64,000 bases of DNA, taken from positions 91,257 through 155,256 of the forward strand of contig NZ_JABASU010000005.1 in the NCBI RefSeq assembly GCF_016107555.1, in the 5' to 3' direction. Source of the stretch: Psychrobacter celer (GTDB taxonomy: Bacteria; Pseudomonadota; Gammaproteobacteria; Pseudomonadales; Moraxellaceae). Under the pieces are notes generated by a model. The model searched no databases. It had not been told where the DNA came from and saw only the letters and a program-made list of their open reading frames with translations. This document shows positions 54,071-63,898 of this stretch, piece after piece. A program made the position numbers and the translations under genes. Numbering within the stretch: the stretch's first letter is position 1; every line of letters begins with the position of its first letter.

Positions 54071-55288
54071 ATGGTTATGATGCAACGTATCGCCGTATTA
54101 GGCGCAACTGGCTCGATTGGCGATAGTACGTTGGCGATTTTGGCGGCCCATCCGCAGCAGTACCAAGTCTATGCCTTGTCGGGTTACCATCGTTTGGACA
54201 AACTGTTTGCGCTGTGTCAGCAGTTTTTGCCAAAGCGCGTCAACGTACCGGCAGCCGCAGTCGATGATTTTGCTCAGCGTCTAAGCGCAGCGAAGCTTGA
54301 TATCGAGGTCGTCGGCGGCGCAGCAGGGCTTGTAGATATCGCCACCGATAGCCAAACCGATACGGTCGTTGCTGCCATTGTCGGTGCAGCAGGGTTGCCT
54401 TCTACCTTAGCAGCAGCGCGCGCAGGCAAGCGTATTTTGCTTGCTAATAAAGAAGCGCTGGTGATGGCAGGACAGGTGATGATCGATGCGGTCAAAACCC
54501 ACCACGCCACTTTGTTGCCGCTTGACTCTGAACATAACGCGATTTTTCAGTGTTTGCCGGTAGATATCCAACAAGACAGCCGCCAGATTCACCAGCCAAA
54601 GCACGGGGTGCGTAAATTGTGGTTGACAGCCTCTGGTGGGCCATTTTTGCAGCAGTCATTTGCGCAGATGCAGCAAGCTGGCGTCGCTGAAGCCGTCAAA
54701 CATCCCAATTGGTCGATGGGACAAAAGATATCGGTCGACTCGGCAACGATGATGAACAAAGGGCTTGAGCTGATAGAAGCCTGTCATTTGTTTGATTTGA
54801 GTGAGGATAAAATAAATGTGGTGATTCATCCACAAAGTATCATTCACTCAATGGTAGAATATAGCGACGGCAGCTTTCTGGCGCAGCTGGGTAGTCCAGA
54901 TATGAAGACACCCATTGCTCATGCACTCAGCTATCCTGCGCGTATCGATAGCGGCTCGCAGCCTTTGGACTTGTATGCGCTAAGCGGCCTAGAATTTATC
55001 GAGCCTGATTTACAAAAATTTGCCTGTTTGCGTTTGGCGAGACAAGCCATGCAAGCGGGTACGCAGGCGACCATCGTACTCAATGCCGCCAATGAGATTG
55101 CCGTGGCCGCGTTTTTGGCAGGACAAATTCGCTTGACAGATATTGCTGATATCAATGAGCAGGCACTCAGTGAGATACAAGTACCGCTGTTAGCGGCGTC
55201 GGCGGATATAGAAGATATATTGTCGATTGACCAGCTAGCGCGTCGGCATACTGAGGCATTGGTGGCCAAGGTGGCAAAATCCATATAA
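54071..55288 (+). CDS. dxr: 1-deoxy-D-xylulose-5-phosphate reductoisomerase
   Basis: Converts DXP to MEP with NADPH, committing carbon to isoprenoids including the lipid carrier made by UppS. 405 residues. Seen: IAVLGATGSIGDSTLAIL (NADPH loop), GAAGLPSTLAAARAGKRI, LANKEALVMAGQ, LPLDSEHNAIFQ (metal site), LWLTASGGPF, KHPNWSMGQKISVDSATMMN with KGLELIEA, VVIHPQSIIHSMVEYSDGS and FSYPARIDSG-like ALSYPARIDSG. The start is one of three clustered Met codons at 54071-54082. rseP begins 85 bp downstream. Confidence 0.97.
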   Translation: MVMMQRIAVLGATGSIGDSTLAILAAHPQQYQVYALSGYHRLDKLFALCQQFLPKRVNVPAAAVDDFAQRLSAAKLDIEVVGGAAGLVDIATDSQTDTVVAAIVGAAGLPSTLAAARAGKRILLANKEALVMAGQVMIDAVKTHHATLLPLDSEHNAIFQCLPVDIQQDSRQIHQPKHGVRKLWLTASGGPFLQQSFAQMQQAGVAEAVKHPNWSMGQKISVDSATMMNKGLELIEACHLFDLSEDKINVVIHPQSIIHSMVEYSDGSFLAQLGSPDMKTPIAHALSYPARIDSGSQPLDLYALSGLEFIEPDLQKFACLRLARQAMQAGTQATIVLNAANEIAVAAFLAGQIRLTDIADINEQALSEIQVPLLAASADIEDILSIDQLARRHTEALVAKVAKSI

Positions 55289-55373
55289 GCGGCGCAGACG
55301 CTATAAGAATAGAAGTCCTGCAAATCAGCCTTGTACGAGAGAACTTGCTAAAAAACCATATTGAGAAGACATC

Positions 55374-56741
55374 ATGACGTTTTTATTGACGCTCCTTGCG
55401 GCCATTTTTGTCTTAGGTCCGCTCATTGCCCTGCATGAATGGGGGCACTATATCGTGGCGCGCCTGTGCGGTGTTAAGGTGCTGACATATTCTATTGGTT
55501 TTGGCCCCAAAGTCGCAGGCTGGACCAGCAAAAAAAGCGGTATTGATTATCGTATTTCGGCGCTGCCACTGGGCGGCTATGTCAAAATGCTCGATGAGCG
55601 AGAAGGCGAGGTGGCAGCCGATGAGCAGCACTTGGCATTTAACCGCCAGCATCCGCTAAAAAAAATCGCTATCGTCGCAGCAGGCCCTATCATGAACTTT
55701 GTCATTGCGATTGGTTTGTTTTGGGTGTTGTTTATGACCCCGTCTGAGCAGTTGGCGACAAAGATTGGGCAGGTGTTGCCTGATACGCCAGCGGCCACCG
55801 CTCAGCTGCCTGTTGGCGATAAGATCGTCTCCATCGATGGTCATGATGTACAGACGTGGGAAGGGATTAATTACCGTCTCGCTGGACGCATGGGTGAGAC
55901 GGACAATATAAGTGTCACGCTACAAGCTGATGACAACGCCGCCAAGACTTACTACGCGCCTGTGGATGAGTTTATGCAAGGCGATGACCATGGAAAAGAT
56001 GCGCTGAGCAGCTTTGGTATGCTGCCATGGCAACCGACGATTGCCCCTATCGTCGGTGAGTTGACGCCTGATGGTGCCGCCAATCGTCAAGGCCTCAAGG
56101 TCGGTGACCGTATCACGGCGATTAATGATGTCGCCATCGCAGACTGGATCAGTGCCACGCGCATCATTCGCGATAATCCTGAGACTTTACTCAATTTTAC
56201 CGTCTTAAGAGAGGGTAAGCCTGTACAATTGGCCATTATGCCGCAGGGCAAAAAAGACAATTTAGGTAACGACTTTGGGCAAATTGGTGCTATGGTGGCA
56301 CAGTCTGAGATTGTCATTCCTGAAGATTATAAAACCACAGTGGTCTATGGTCCAGGCGAGTCACTGGTCAAGTCGTTTGAAAAAACCGAACAGTTGGCGG
56401 TGATGACGGTCAGCTCGATGGGCAAAATGCTCTCAGGTATGATTGGTCTCGATAATTTATCAGGCCCGATCACTATTGCCAAAGTCGCCAAACAAAGCTT
56501 CGATATTAGCTGGCAGATGGTATTGTCTACCGCCGCGCTGATCAGTCTGAGTCTGGCAGTGCTCAACCTTTTGCCCATTCCTGTATTGGATGGAGGGCAT
56601 ATCGTCTATCATCTCATAGAGCTGATTCGCGGTAAGCCGCTCTCAGAAGGCGTGCAAATGGCTGGACTTAATATCGGTTTACTCTTGCTGGCAGGTTTCA
56701 TGGTGTTAGCAATTGGTAATGATATCAGCCGACTTTTTTGA
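55374..56741 (+). CDS. rseP: Site-2 protease RseP
   Basis: Intramembrane zinc metalloprotease that releases envelope-stress sigma factor by cutting its anti-sigma factor. 455 residues, four membrane segments. Active-site H21-E-W-G-H25 in ALHEWGHYIVARLCG, and the second ligand region LPIPVLDGGHIVYHLIEL near the C-terminus. Two periplasmic PDZ domains lie between (IGQVLPDTPAATAQLPVGDK; VGELTPDGAANRQGLKVGDR). MRE-beta-loop sequence YRISALPLGGYVKMLDE is present. No rseA or rpoE in the window. It precedes bamA, whose substrates it surveys indirectly. Confidence 0.97.
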   Translation: MTFLLTLLAAIFVLGPLIALHEWGHYIVARLCGVKVLTYSIGFGPKVAGWTSKKSGIDYRISALPLGGYVKMLDEREGEVAADEQHLAFNRQHPLKKIAIVAAGPIMNFVIAIGLFWVLFMTPSEQLATKIGQVLPDTPAATAQLPVGDKIVSIDGHDVQTWEGINYRLAGRMGETDNISVTLQADDNAAKTYYAPVDEFMQGDDHGKDALSSFGMLPWQPTIAPIVGELTPDGAANRQGLKVGDRITAINDVAIADWISATRIIRDNPETLLNFTVLREGKPVQLAIMPQGKKDNLGNDFGQIGAMVAQSEIVIPEDYKTTVVYGPGESLVKSFEKTEQLAVMTVSSMGKMLSGMIGLDNLSGPITIAKVAKQSFDISWQMVLSTAALISLSLAVLNLLPIPVLDGGHIVYHLIELIRGKPLSEGVQMAGLNIGLLLLAGFMVLAIGNDISRLF

Positions 56742-57004
56742 TGGTTTGCCCAAGCGTTTGGGTGATAAGACAAGATGCACTAATGGTTTTACGCGTATCG
56801 GGCAGCGATTGTAGGTGTGGCGGCAGAGCAGCTTTGTGCCGCCGTCTCTGTACTAATCGTAATTTTTAGTTTATTTTATGATGCGTTTTATATAAAGTGT
56901 TCTGAGTCTTGTCCGCCGAAGTATGCGACTTTATGGCAAATGGACAAGACAACATGTGCTTTTTAACTTAACTTAAGCAATTTTTTTATTGACGGATAGT
57001 GTTT

Positions 57005-59440
57005 ATGCGTACGCCTTTATTTATGAGCGCGGCAGGGTTGCCGTTAGTGGTAGCGATGATGAGTATGCCGGTACAGGCTGCAGAATTTGTAGTGACTGAC
57101 ATCGGTTTTAATGGCTTACAACGTCTAACCCCCGATAGCCTCTATCCGGTTCTACCTATCACGGTAGGAGATACGGTAAATGACAGCAGCTTGGCGGCCA
57201 GTATTAAGGCGCTATATGCGACCGGAAACTTCGCGGACATTCAAAGCCGTGTCGAAGGCGGTCAATTACGCTTTGATGTCGTTGAGCGTCCTACCATCGC
57301 CGAAGTCAACTTTGAGGGCAATAAGCTCATCCCAAAAGAAGGACTAGAGCAAGGATTGAGCAACGCAGGTTTGTCTGTCGGTGATGTGCTCAAGCAAGCG
57401 ACCTTACAAGGCGTCGCCAACGAACTGCAGCAGCAGTATATCAGCCAAGGCTACTACAACAGTAATATCGAAGTCGACCAAACGCTACTGGATGGCAATC
57501 GTGTCAAGCTCGATGTACGCTTTATCGAAGGCAAGCCTGCCAAAGTCGTCGATATCAATATCATCGGCAACAAGCACTTCAGCGATGATGAGATCAAAGA
57601 TGTCTTTGCCGTAAAAGAATCTTCTTGGACGCGCCTGTTATCTAAATCTGATCGCTATGCCAAAGAAAAGCTGGCGGCCAGTTTGGAAAACTTAAAAGCC
57701 TTGTACCAAAATGACGGCTACGTGCGTTTTGCCGTCGACAATGCGGTACTTAATATCAGCGAAGATAAGCGCAGTGTGTTTATCGAAGTCAGCCTAAGCG
57801 AAGGCGAGCAGTACCAGTTTGGTGAGGTCAGTTTTTTAGGCAAGCCAACGTTTGAGACGACTGAGCTACAAGAGCTGGTCACCTTTGCCCCAAACGAAAA
57901 ATACTCGCAAGCCAAACTCGATGAAACCACCGCCGAGCTAAAGCGCCGTTATGGCAACGAAGGCTATTATCTGGCCCAAGTTAGACCAGTACCACGTATC
58001 AATGACGATACCAAAATGGTCGATGTGGATTACTTTATCGATCCTGCCCGTCCTATCTACGTGCGCCGTATCAACTTTACGGGCAATATCAAAACCCAAG
58101 ACGAAGTACTGCGCCGTGAGATGCGCCAACTAGAAGGTGCGCTTGCCTCTAGCGAAAAAATCCAATTGTCACGCACGCGTCTGATGCGCACCGGGTTTTT
58201 CAAAGCCGTCAATGTCGATGTCAAACCAGTGCCCAACCAGCCAGACCAAGTAGACGTACATTACACGGTAGAAGAGCAGCCTTCAGGTAGCTCGACCATT
58301 GCCGCTGGTTATTCACAAAGTGGCGGTGTGACCTTCCAGTTGGATTTGACCCAAAACAACTTTATGGGTACAGGTAACCGAGTCAAAGCTGCGCTGTCTC
58401 GCTCAGAGACCCGCGACTCATATAGTTTGGGCTATACCGATCCGTACTTTACCGAAAACGGTGTCTCTCAAGGTTTGAGCGCGTATTATCGTGAGACCAA
58501 GTACGATGACAGAAACGTCAGTAACTATGTGACCGACTCCTATGGTGCCACGCTCAACTACAGCTATCCTGTCGATGAAACCAAACGCGTCAGCGCAGGT
58601 CTCAATGTGGATAATACCTCAGTACGGGGTGGCCGCTTCTTAGGGGTTTCAAACGTCCAGCAGTTAATCGATGATGATGGATCTTTTGAGCAGTTCACCT
58701 TTATTGATGAAGAGGGTGAAGAGCAGCTTTCAGGTCGTACTGGTTTTAAAAACGACTATCAGACCTATAATCTACTATTCGGCTGGGACTATAGCACCCT
58801 AGATCGTCCTGTATTCCCAACCAAAGGTATGAGCCATACCGTTGATGCGACCATCGGCCTTGGTGATGCCAGCTATCAAAAACTTGTGTACCGCGGCAAT
58901 ATTTATTATCCGATTTATAAGGATTGGATAGCACGTGGTTATACCAAGCTTGGCTATGGTAATGATTTACCGTTTTATGAAAACTTCTACGCTGGTGGTT
59001 ATGGCTCTGTTCGTGGTTATGAAGCCTCAACACTTGGACCAAAGTCACAGACGTATTATGATGCCATCAATGATGATGTGCGTTATAAAGACGAAGAAAT
59101 CGGTGGTAACGCGCTGGCCAGTTTTGGGGCTGAGCTGGTATTGCCCATGCCATTTAAAGGTGACTGGGCTGACCAAGTACGTCCTGTACTATTTGCAGAG
59201 GGCGGGCAAGTCTTTGATACCACCGATAAAGAAGACCGTACTTTCGTAGACCCTGATACGGGTGTTGATACTGGCGTACCATTATTGACTCAAGACAATG
59301 ACTTGCGCTTTAGTGCTGGTGCTGGTATCACTTGGTATACGCCAATTGGCCCTATCTCCTTGAGTTATGCGATGCCTATCGGTGATAAAGAAGGTGATGA
59401 GACCGAAAAAGTACAGTTCCAGATTGGTAATACGTTCTAA
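57005..59440 (+). CDS. bamA: Outer-membrane protein assembly factor BamA
   Basis: Essential Omp85 insertase of the outer membrane. 811 residues from the ATG at 57005 (the frame reaches back to a GTG at 56999). The signal peptide ends at MPVQA-AEF. Five POTRA domains follow: e.g. FVVTDIGFNGLQRLTPDSL, RPTIAEVNFEGNKLIPKEGL, AKVVDINIIGNKHFSDDEI, YQFGEVSFLGKPTFETTEL, IYVRRINFTGNIKTQDEV. The barrel carries SGGVTFQLDLTQNNFMGTG and the lid motif GSVRGYEASTLGP, and ends with a terminal Phe (FQIGNTF). Periplasmic chaperone gene skp, usually next, is absent. Confidence 0.98.
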   Translation: MRTPLFMSAAGLPLVVAMMSMPVQAAEFVVTDIGFNGLQRLTPDSLYPVLPITVGDTVNDSSLAASIKALYATGNFADIQSRVEGGQLRFDVVERPTIAEVNFEGNKLIPKEGLEQGLSNAGLSVGDVLKQATLQGVANELQQQYISQGYYNSNIEVDQTLLDGNRVKLDVRFIEGKPAKVVDINIIGNKHFSDDEIKDVFAVKESSWTRLLSKSDRYAKEKLAASLENLKALYQNDGYVRFAVDNAVLNISEDKRSVFIEVSLSEGEQYQFGEVSFLGKPTFETTELQELVTFAPNEKYSQAKLDETTAELKRRYGNEGYYLAQVRPVPRINDDTKMVDVDYFIDPARPIYVRRINFTGNIKTQDEVLRREMRQLEGALASSEKIQLSRTRLMRTGFFKAVNVDVKPVPNQPDQVDVHYTVEEQPSGSSTIAAGYSQSGGVTFQLDLTQNNFMGTGNRVKAALSRSETRDSYSLGYTDPYFTENGVSQGLSAYYRETKYDDRNVSNYVTDSYGATLNYSYPVDETKRVSAGLNVDNTSVRGGRFLGVSNVQQLIDDDGSFEQFTFIDEEGEEQLSGRTGFKNDYQTYNLLFGWDYSTLDRPVFPTKGMSHTVDATIGLGDASYQKLVYRGNIYYPIYKDWIARGYTKLGYGNDLPFYENFYAGGYGSVRGYEASTLGPKSQTYYDAINDDVRYKDEEIGGNALASFGAELVLPMPFKGDWADQVRPVLFAEGGQVFDTTDKEDRTFVDPDTGVDTGVPLLTQDNDLRFSAGAGITWYTPIGPISLSYAMPIGDKEGDETEKVQFQIGNTF

Positions 59441-59530
59441 CGTAGCGGCCATCTGAAGCGCTTTGGCTTTAATCTTATTTATACGGCACAATAACTTGTG
59501 TGGTATAAATAGATGATACTAGACAAATTG

Positions 59531-59560
59531 GTCATCAAGCTGATATAGCAGCTTGATGAC
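59531..59560 (+). terminator. Strong hairpin between bamA and lpxD
   Basis: GTCATCAAGCTG (59531-59542) and CAGCTTGATGAC (59549-59560) are exact complements with a six-base loop ATATAG, followed by TGTCTTATTT. It should end the bamA transcript, or at least weaken read-through to lpxD. Confidence 0.8.
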
Positions 59561-59610
59561 TGTCTTATTTATAATACGACTTTTATTCTTACTTCATACT
59601 AATAATAACT

Positions 59611-60633
59611 ATGATAACGATTGAGCAACTTATCACCCAAATTGAGCAGCGCCAGCCTGTTATAAATAAAGCAGAGCTGAGCGCAGAGCAGTTATGCCAA
59701 AAGCTTGGCGGTATCGGTAGTCTGACGACAGCCAATGACACGCAGCTGAGTTTTTTGGCCGATCCCCGTTACCTCTCTAGTTTGGCAGACAGTCAAGCAG
59801 GGGCTGTGTTAGTCACAGCAAACCATCGCCAGCAAGTACCCGCATCAACCTTGGCGTTGGTGATCGCAAATCCATACTTGGCTTACGCCAGCGCCAGTCA
59901 GTTATTTGCTTATCAGTCAGCCTCGAGTCGTATTCATCCGAATGCGGTGATTGCCGATAGTGCCATCATCGGCGAGCAGGTGAGCATAGGGGCGTTTTGT
60001 GTGATAGGCGAGCAGGTGCAGCTGGGAGCGCGAACAGCGCTGGCTGCCCACGTAACGATTGAGGCAGGTACGAGGGTCGGCAGCGATTGTGTCATCAAAT
60101 CACAAGTGGTCATCGGTCATGATTGTACCATTGGCGATCATGTCAGAGTGCATGCTGGTACAAGTATTGGCTCAGAAGGTTTTGGCTTTGCCCCGACCAA
60201 CGACCCAAGCACCACCGGGTGGGAGCGTATTGCGCAGTTAGGCCGAGTCATCATCGGTGATCATGTCCGTATTGGCAGTCAGACTTGTATCGACCGCGGT
60301 GCTATCGATGATACCGTCATCGGCAATCATGTGATTATCGACAATCTGGTGCAAGTGGCGCACAATGTGCATATCGGTGATGGGACGGCCATCGCTGCGC
60401 ACACCGGTATCGCTGGGAGTACGCATATCGGTAAACGCTGTATTATTGGTGGCGCGGTCGGTATCACTGGCCACATCGAGATTGCTGATGATGTTACGTT
60501 GTCGGGTATGACGATGGTGACCAAATCCATCAAACAAGCAGGCTCTTACTCTTCAGGTACCGTGGCCATGCCAACTGCCAACTGGCGACGTGCTGCTGTT
60601 AGGTTTCGCCAGCTCGGTCGCGATGAGCGCTGA
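59611..60633 (+). CDS. lpxD: UDP-3-O-acylglucosamine N-acyltransferase
   Basis: Adds the second acyl chain to UDP-3-acylglucosamine in lipid A synthesis. 340 residues. N-terminal uridine-binding domain with [20 protein letters not shown], then left-handed beta-helix of hexapeptide repeats ([38 protein letters not shown]) with the catalytic His region [20 protein letters not shown], and a C-terminal helix ([12 protein letters not shown]). GSEGFGFAP is the usual LpxD block. fabZ follows after 123 bp. Acyl donor is 3-hydroxyacyl-ACP, the substrate FabZ also uses. Confidence 0.97.
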   Translation: MITIEQLITQIEQRQPVINKAELSAEQLCQKLGGIGSLTTANDTQLSFLADPRYLSSLADSQAGAVLVTANHRQQVPASTLALVIANPYLAYASASQLFAYQSASSRIHPNAVIADSAIIGEQVSIGAFCVIGEQVQLGARTALAAHVTIEAGTRVGSDCVIKSQVVIGHDCTIGDHVRVHAGTSIGSEGFGFAPTNDPSTTGWERIAQLGRVIIGDHVRIGSQTCIDRGAIDDTVIGNHVIIDNLVQVAHNVHIGDGTAIAAHTGIAGSTHIGKRCIIGGAVGITGHIEIADDVTLSGMTMVTKSIKQAGSYSSGTVAMPTANWRRAAVRFRQLGRDER

Positions 60634-60756
60634 TTTGACTGGCCACAAGATATCACTCTATTTCATAACCCTTAGTAGTTAACCATATAATATTCCATAC
60701 TTTAATCCTTAACCTTTTAATCCTTTTATACTTAGCAATGAGCAAGGACGCGGCAT

Positions 60757-61266
60757 ATGAGCAGCAACGACATAGATGTTTTAAATGATACCGACATGAA
60801 AAGCTTGGCTGAGCAAGGCCTGACTTTGCCTCTGACTTATCATACGCTAAAGCGCTACTTACCGCATCGCTATCCTTTTATGCTGGTCGATAAAGTGATC
60901 GACTGTATCCCTGGTGAATGCATCACTGGGGTCAAAAACGTCACCATTAATGAAGAGTTTTTTAATGGGCATTTCCCCAATGAGCCTATCATGCCAGGCG
61001 TGCTGATGGTCGAGTGTATGGCTCAAGTGTCAGGGGTGCTTGGGTTTATCAGCGCAGGATTGACTGGCGAAGATGGTTATCTGTATTTGTTTGCTGGGGT
61101 GGATAAGGTTCGTTTTAAGCGCCGCGTTATCCCTGGTGATCAGCTGATTATTCGGGCAAAAACTGTGATGCAAAAGCGCGGTATTTATAAGTTTGACTGT
61201 ACCGTCCATGTCGAAGATGAGCTGGCGGCGAGCGCACAGGTGATGATTGCTCGTCAAGAGCAATAA
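60757..61266 (+). CDS. fabZ: 3-hydroxyacyl-[ACP] dehydratase FabZ
   Basis: Dehydrates 3-hydroxyacyl-ACP in fatty acid synthesis, competing with LpxD and LpxA for the same pool. 169 residues with an N-terminal extension of about 20. Hot-dog fold: LPHRYPFMLVDKVID, VTINEEFFNGHFPNEPIMPGVLMV with the active-site His and, in the following helix, ECMAQVSG with Glu, then FAGVDKVRFKRRVIPGDQLI. Between lpxD and lpxA as in most gammaproteobacteria. Confidence 0.97.
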   Translation: MSSNDIDVLNDTDMKSLAEQGLTLPLTYHTLKRYLPHRYPFMLVDKVIDCIPGECITGVKNVTINEEFFNGHFPNEPIMPGVLMVECMAQVSGVLGFISAGLTGEDGYLYLFAGVDKVRFKRRVIPGDQLIIRAKTVMQKRGIYKFDCTVHVEDELAASAQVMIARQEQ

Positions 61267-61445
61267 AATTGGCTGATAACTTTTAGGCTCATCGGTATCT
61301 AAAGAGTTATGTCAAAACAGGCAAGAAGAATTATAATGAGCATCGATATTTTGTCGCAAGACTGACTTTGGTTTGTTTGATAAGTTATGACTGACGGTCA
61401 GTGTTTTACCATTTATTCGCACCAGAAGATACAAAGGCCCACATT

Positions 61446-62225
61446 ATGAGTCAGATCCATCCAACAGCACTCATCTCACCCTCTGCTCAGATAGATGAGA
61501 CTGCCATCATTGGCCCGTACTGTATCGTCGGGGATGAGGTCAGCATCGGCGCGCATACGGTGTTGCATCGTCATGTGGTCGTGACCAAGCTGACTCGTAT
61601 CGGCGCGCACAATCAATTCTATCAGTTTGCCAGTATTGGTGAAGATCCGCAGGATTTGAAGTATGCAGGCGAGCGCACTTGGCTTGAGATTGGCGATTAT
61701 AATACCATTCGTGAGGCCTGCAGCTTGCACCGCGGCACCGCTCAAGACAGCGAGTTGACCAAGATTGGTAGTCATAATTTGTTGATGGTCAACACCCACG
61801 TGGCTCACGACTGCGTGATAGGCGATCACAATGTGTTGGCTAATAATGTGGGGGTAGCGGGTCATGTCACTATCGGCAACCATACCATCATCGGTGGCAA
61901 CTCTGGTATTCATCAGTTTTGTACGGTAGATGACTATAGTCTGATCGGTGGGGCAAGTCTGATCTTAAAAGATGTGGCCGCCTTTACCATGGTATCTGGC
62001 AATCCTGCCAAAACCCATGGCCTCAATGTCGAAGGTATGCGCCGCAAAAACTGGTCAAAAGAGACGATTGATGTTTTGCGTCAAGCGTATCGTACGATTT
62101 TTAGATCGGGTCTGACTACTGTACAAGCGCTTGAGGTGCTGCATACCGAGCTACTACCGAGAGAGCCAAAGATTCAGCTGCTTATTGACTCCTTACAAAA
62201 CAGCCGCCGCGGTGTCGTGCGCTAA
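61446..62225 (+). CDS. lpxA: UDP-N-acetylglucosamine acyltransferase
   Basis: First acylation step of lipid A. 259 residues from the ATG at 61446 (the open frame runs back to 61401 but the family begins SQIHPTALI). Left-handed beta-helix hexapeptide repeats (ALISPSAQIDETAIIGPYCI; VLHRHVVVTKLTRIG), FASIGEDPQDLKYAGERTWL, catalytic His in VNTHVAHDCVIGDHN, GNSGIHQFCTVDDYSLIGG, then MVSGNPAKTHGLNVEGMRR and a helical end. lpxB does not follow. Confidence 0.97.
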   Translation: MSQIHPTALISPSAQIDETAIIGPYCIVGDEVSIGAHTVLHRHVVVTKLTRIGAHNQFYQFASIGEDPQDLKYAGERTWLEIGDYNTIREACSLHRGTAQDSELTKIGSHNLLMVNTHVAHDCVIGDHNVLANNVGVAGHVTIGNHTIIGGNSGIHQFCTVDDYSLIGGASLILKDVAAFTMVSGNPAKTHGLNVEGMRRKNWSKETIDVLRQAYRTIFRSGLTTVQALEVLHTELLPREPKIQLLIDSLQNSRRGVVR

Positions 62226-62319
62226 GTGGTTAGTAGACAATTGATTAGGCTTAGCCACAATTTATGATAAAAAGGATTGTTGATAGTCCAAACTCTTGTT
62301 AGTTAGAGGTAAAATGATA

Positions 62320-62350
62320 AAAAGCCATAACCAATTGTTATGGCTTTTTA
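62320..62350. terminator. Bidirectional terminator after lpxA
   Basis: AAAAAGCCATAAC (62320-62332) and GTTATGGCTTTTT (62338-62350) are perfect complements, a 13-bp stem flanked by A and T runs. It ends the lpxD-fabZ-lpxA transcript. The remaining 195 bp up to the symporter gene hold no gene I can support; a minus-strand frame of 45 very basic codons (62338-62475) ends inside this hairpin. Confidence 0.9.
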
Positions 62351-62545
62351 TATTTATGGGCACTTGACTTTTTTGGTTGCTTAGCAGAAACTGAGCGTTT
62401 ACGGTATTGTAAACAATTTTTTCTTAATGTTACTGGACGCTTCATATCGGGGCGTTTAATAATTCGCTTAAGCATTATGATGGGCGGCTTATGATAATCA
62501 AGGAAGGTTATCAGTGGTATTAATTGAAGCAAGAGGACGGAAAAG

Positions 62546-63898
62546 ATGGCTATGAATAAACAAGGACACGCACAATGGAGCTCAAGCTTTGGCTTCGTGC
62601 TAGCAGCGGTAGGGTCGGCAGTTGGGTTGGGAAATATATGGAAATTTCCATATATGGTCGGTGAAAGTGGGGGTTCCGCTTTTGTTATCGCTTATTTATT
62701 CTGTATCGCGTTAGTAGGTTTTCCGATTCTAGTCGCTGAGTGGTTGATCGGTCGCCGCGGACAAAAAAACCCAGTCAATACCTTTGCTGATGTGGCCGCC
62801 AGCCAAGGCAAGTCACGCAGCTGGGGTATCGTGGGTGCGTCAGGTATTTTGGGCGGTTTCTTAATTTTATCGTTTTATAGTGTCATCGGTGGCTGGGCGC
62901 TAAACTATATCACCAAAATCGCCTCAGGTGAGTTTGCTGGCCAAGATGGCGACGCAGTTGGTGCGACATTTGATGCTATGCTGGCCTCAGCCGGCACATT
63001 GACCATTTGGCACACTGTGTTTATGGTGCTGACGGCTATCATCGTCGGTATGGGGGTGACAGGTGGTATCGAAAAAACCGCCAAGGTGTTAATGCCATTA
63101 TTGGGTCTTATCTTGTTTGTCATCGCCGGTTATAACGTCATGAATGGAGGATTTGGTGAAGCGGTTGCTTACCTATTTGCTCCAGACCTTAGCAAGCTGA
63201 CTGCAGACGTGATGCTTGCTGCGCTTGGTCATGCGTTCTTTACTCTATCTATCGGTATGGGCATTATGATTGCGTATGGCTCTTATTTGGGCCGTGAAGT
63301 TAACTTACTCAAGACCGCCCGTACAGTGGTAATATTGGACACCGTGATTGCCTTGGCCGCTGGTCTGGCGATCTTCCCGATTATCTTTAGCAATGGCTTA
63401 GATCCTGCCTCAGGCCCTGGTCTTATCTTTGTCAGCTTGCCCATTGCCTTTGGTAGCATGGGCGCAGGTACGATCATCGGTACTTTGTTTTTCTTATTGA
63501 TTACCTTCGCCGCTATCACTTCATCGATTTCGCTACTTGAGCCGACGGTGGAGTTTTTAGAAGAGCGTACCTCGATGAGCCGTACAGTATCGACCATCGT
63601 GGCGAGTATTGTGATTTGGCTACTTGGTATCGCAGCCTTGTTGTCGTTTAACCTATGGGCTGATTTTACGATCATGGGCAACGGTGTCTTTGATGCTTTA
63701 GATAAGCTCACCAGTAAGTTTATCCTACCACTTACGGGTCTGGCGGCGATTATCTTCCTTGGCTGGCAGATGGATCAGCGTAGTGTTCAGCAAGAGCTTG
63801 GTCTGTCTAATGGTACGTGGACGCTATGGCAGATTATCTCCAAGTTTGTAGCGCCAATCGCAGTGGTTATCGTGTTTGTGACCACATTGATGGGTTAA
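62546..63898 (+). CDS. Sodium-dependent transporter, neurotransmitter:sodium symporter family
   Basis: 450 residues with eleven or twelve membrane segments, LeuT fold. N-terminal signature WSSSFGFVLAAVGSAVGLGN followed by IWKFPYMVGESGGSAFV, with the unwound TM1 region GSAVGLGN that binds sodium and substrate. IALVGFPILVAEWLIGRRGQ, LIPLLGLILFVIAGYNVM-like MPLLGLILFVIAGYN, LGHAFFTLSIGMGIMIAYGS (TM6) and ITSSISLLEPTVEFLEE follow. Substrate probably an amino acid or amine, not predictable. Start chosen for GAGGACGG upstream. Single gene. Confidence 0.92.
   Translation: MAMNKQGHAQWSSSFGFVLAAVGSAVGLGNIWKFPYMVGESGGSAFVIAYLFCIALVGFPILVAEWLIGRRGQKNPVNTFADVAASQGKSRSWGIVGASGILGGFLILSFYSVIGGWALNYITKIASGEFAGQDGDAVGATFDAMLASAGTLTIWHTVFMVLTAIIVGMGVTGGIEKTAKVLMPLLGLILFVIAGYNVMNGGFGEAVAYLFAPDLSKLTADVMLAALGHAFFTLSIGMGIMIAYGSYLGREVNLLKTARTVVILDTVIALAAGLAIFPIIFSNGLDPASGPGLIFVSLPIAFGSMGAGTIIGTLFFLLITFAAITSSISLLEPTVEFLEERTSMSRTVSTIVASIVIWLLGIAALLSFNLWADFTIMGNGVFDALDKLTSKFILPLTGLAAIIFLGWQMDQRSVQQELGLSNGTWTLWQIISKFVAPIAVVIVFVTTLMG

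Noticed and set aside
62338..62475. Minus-strand frame of 45 very basic codons between lpxA and the symporter
   Set aside because: Its stop lies in a perfect terminator stem and there is no ribosome-binding site. A small basic protein cannot be excluded.
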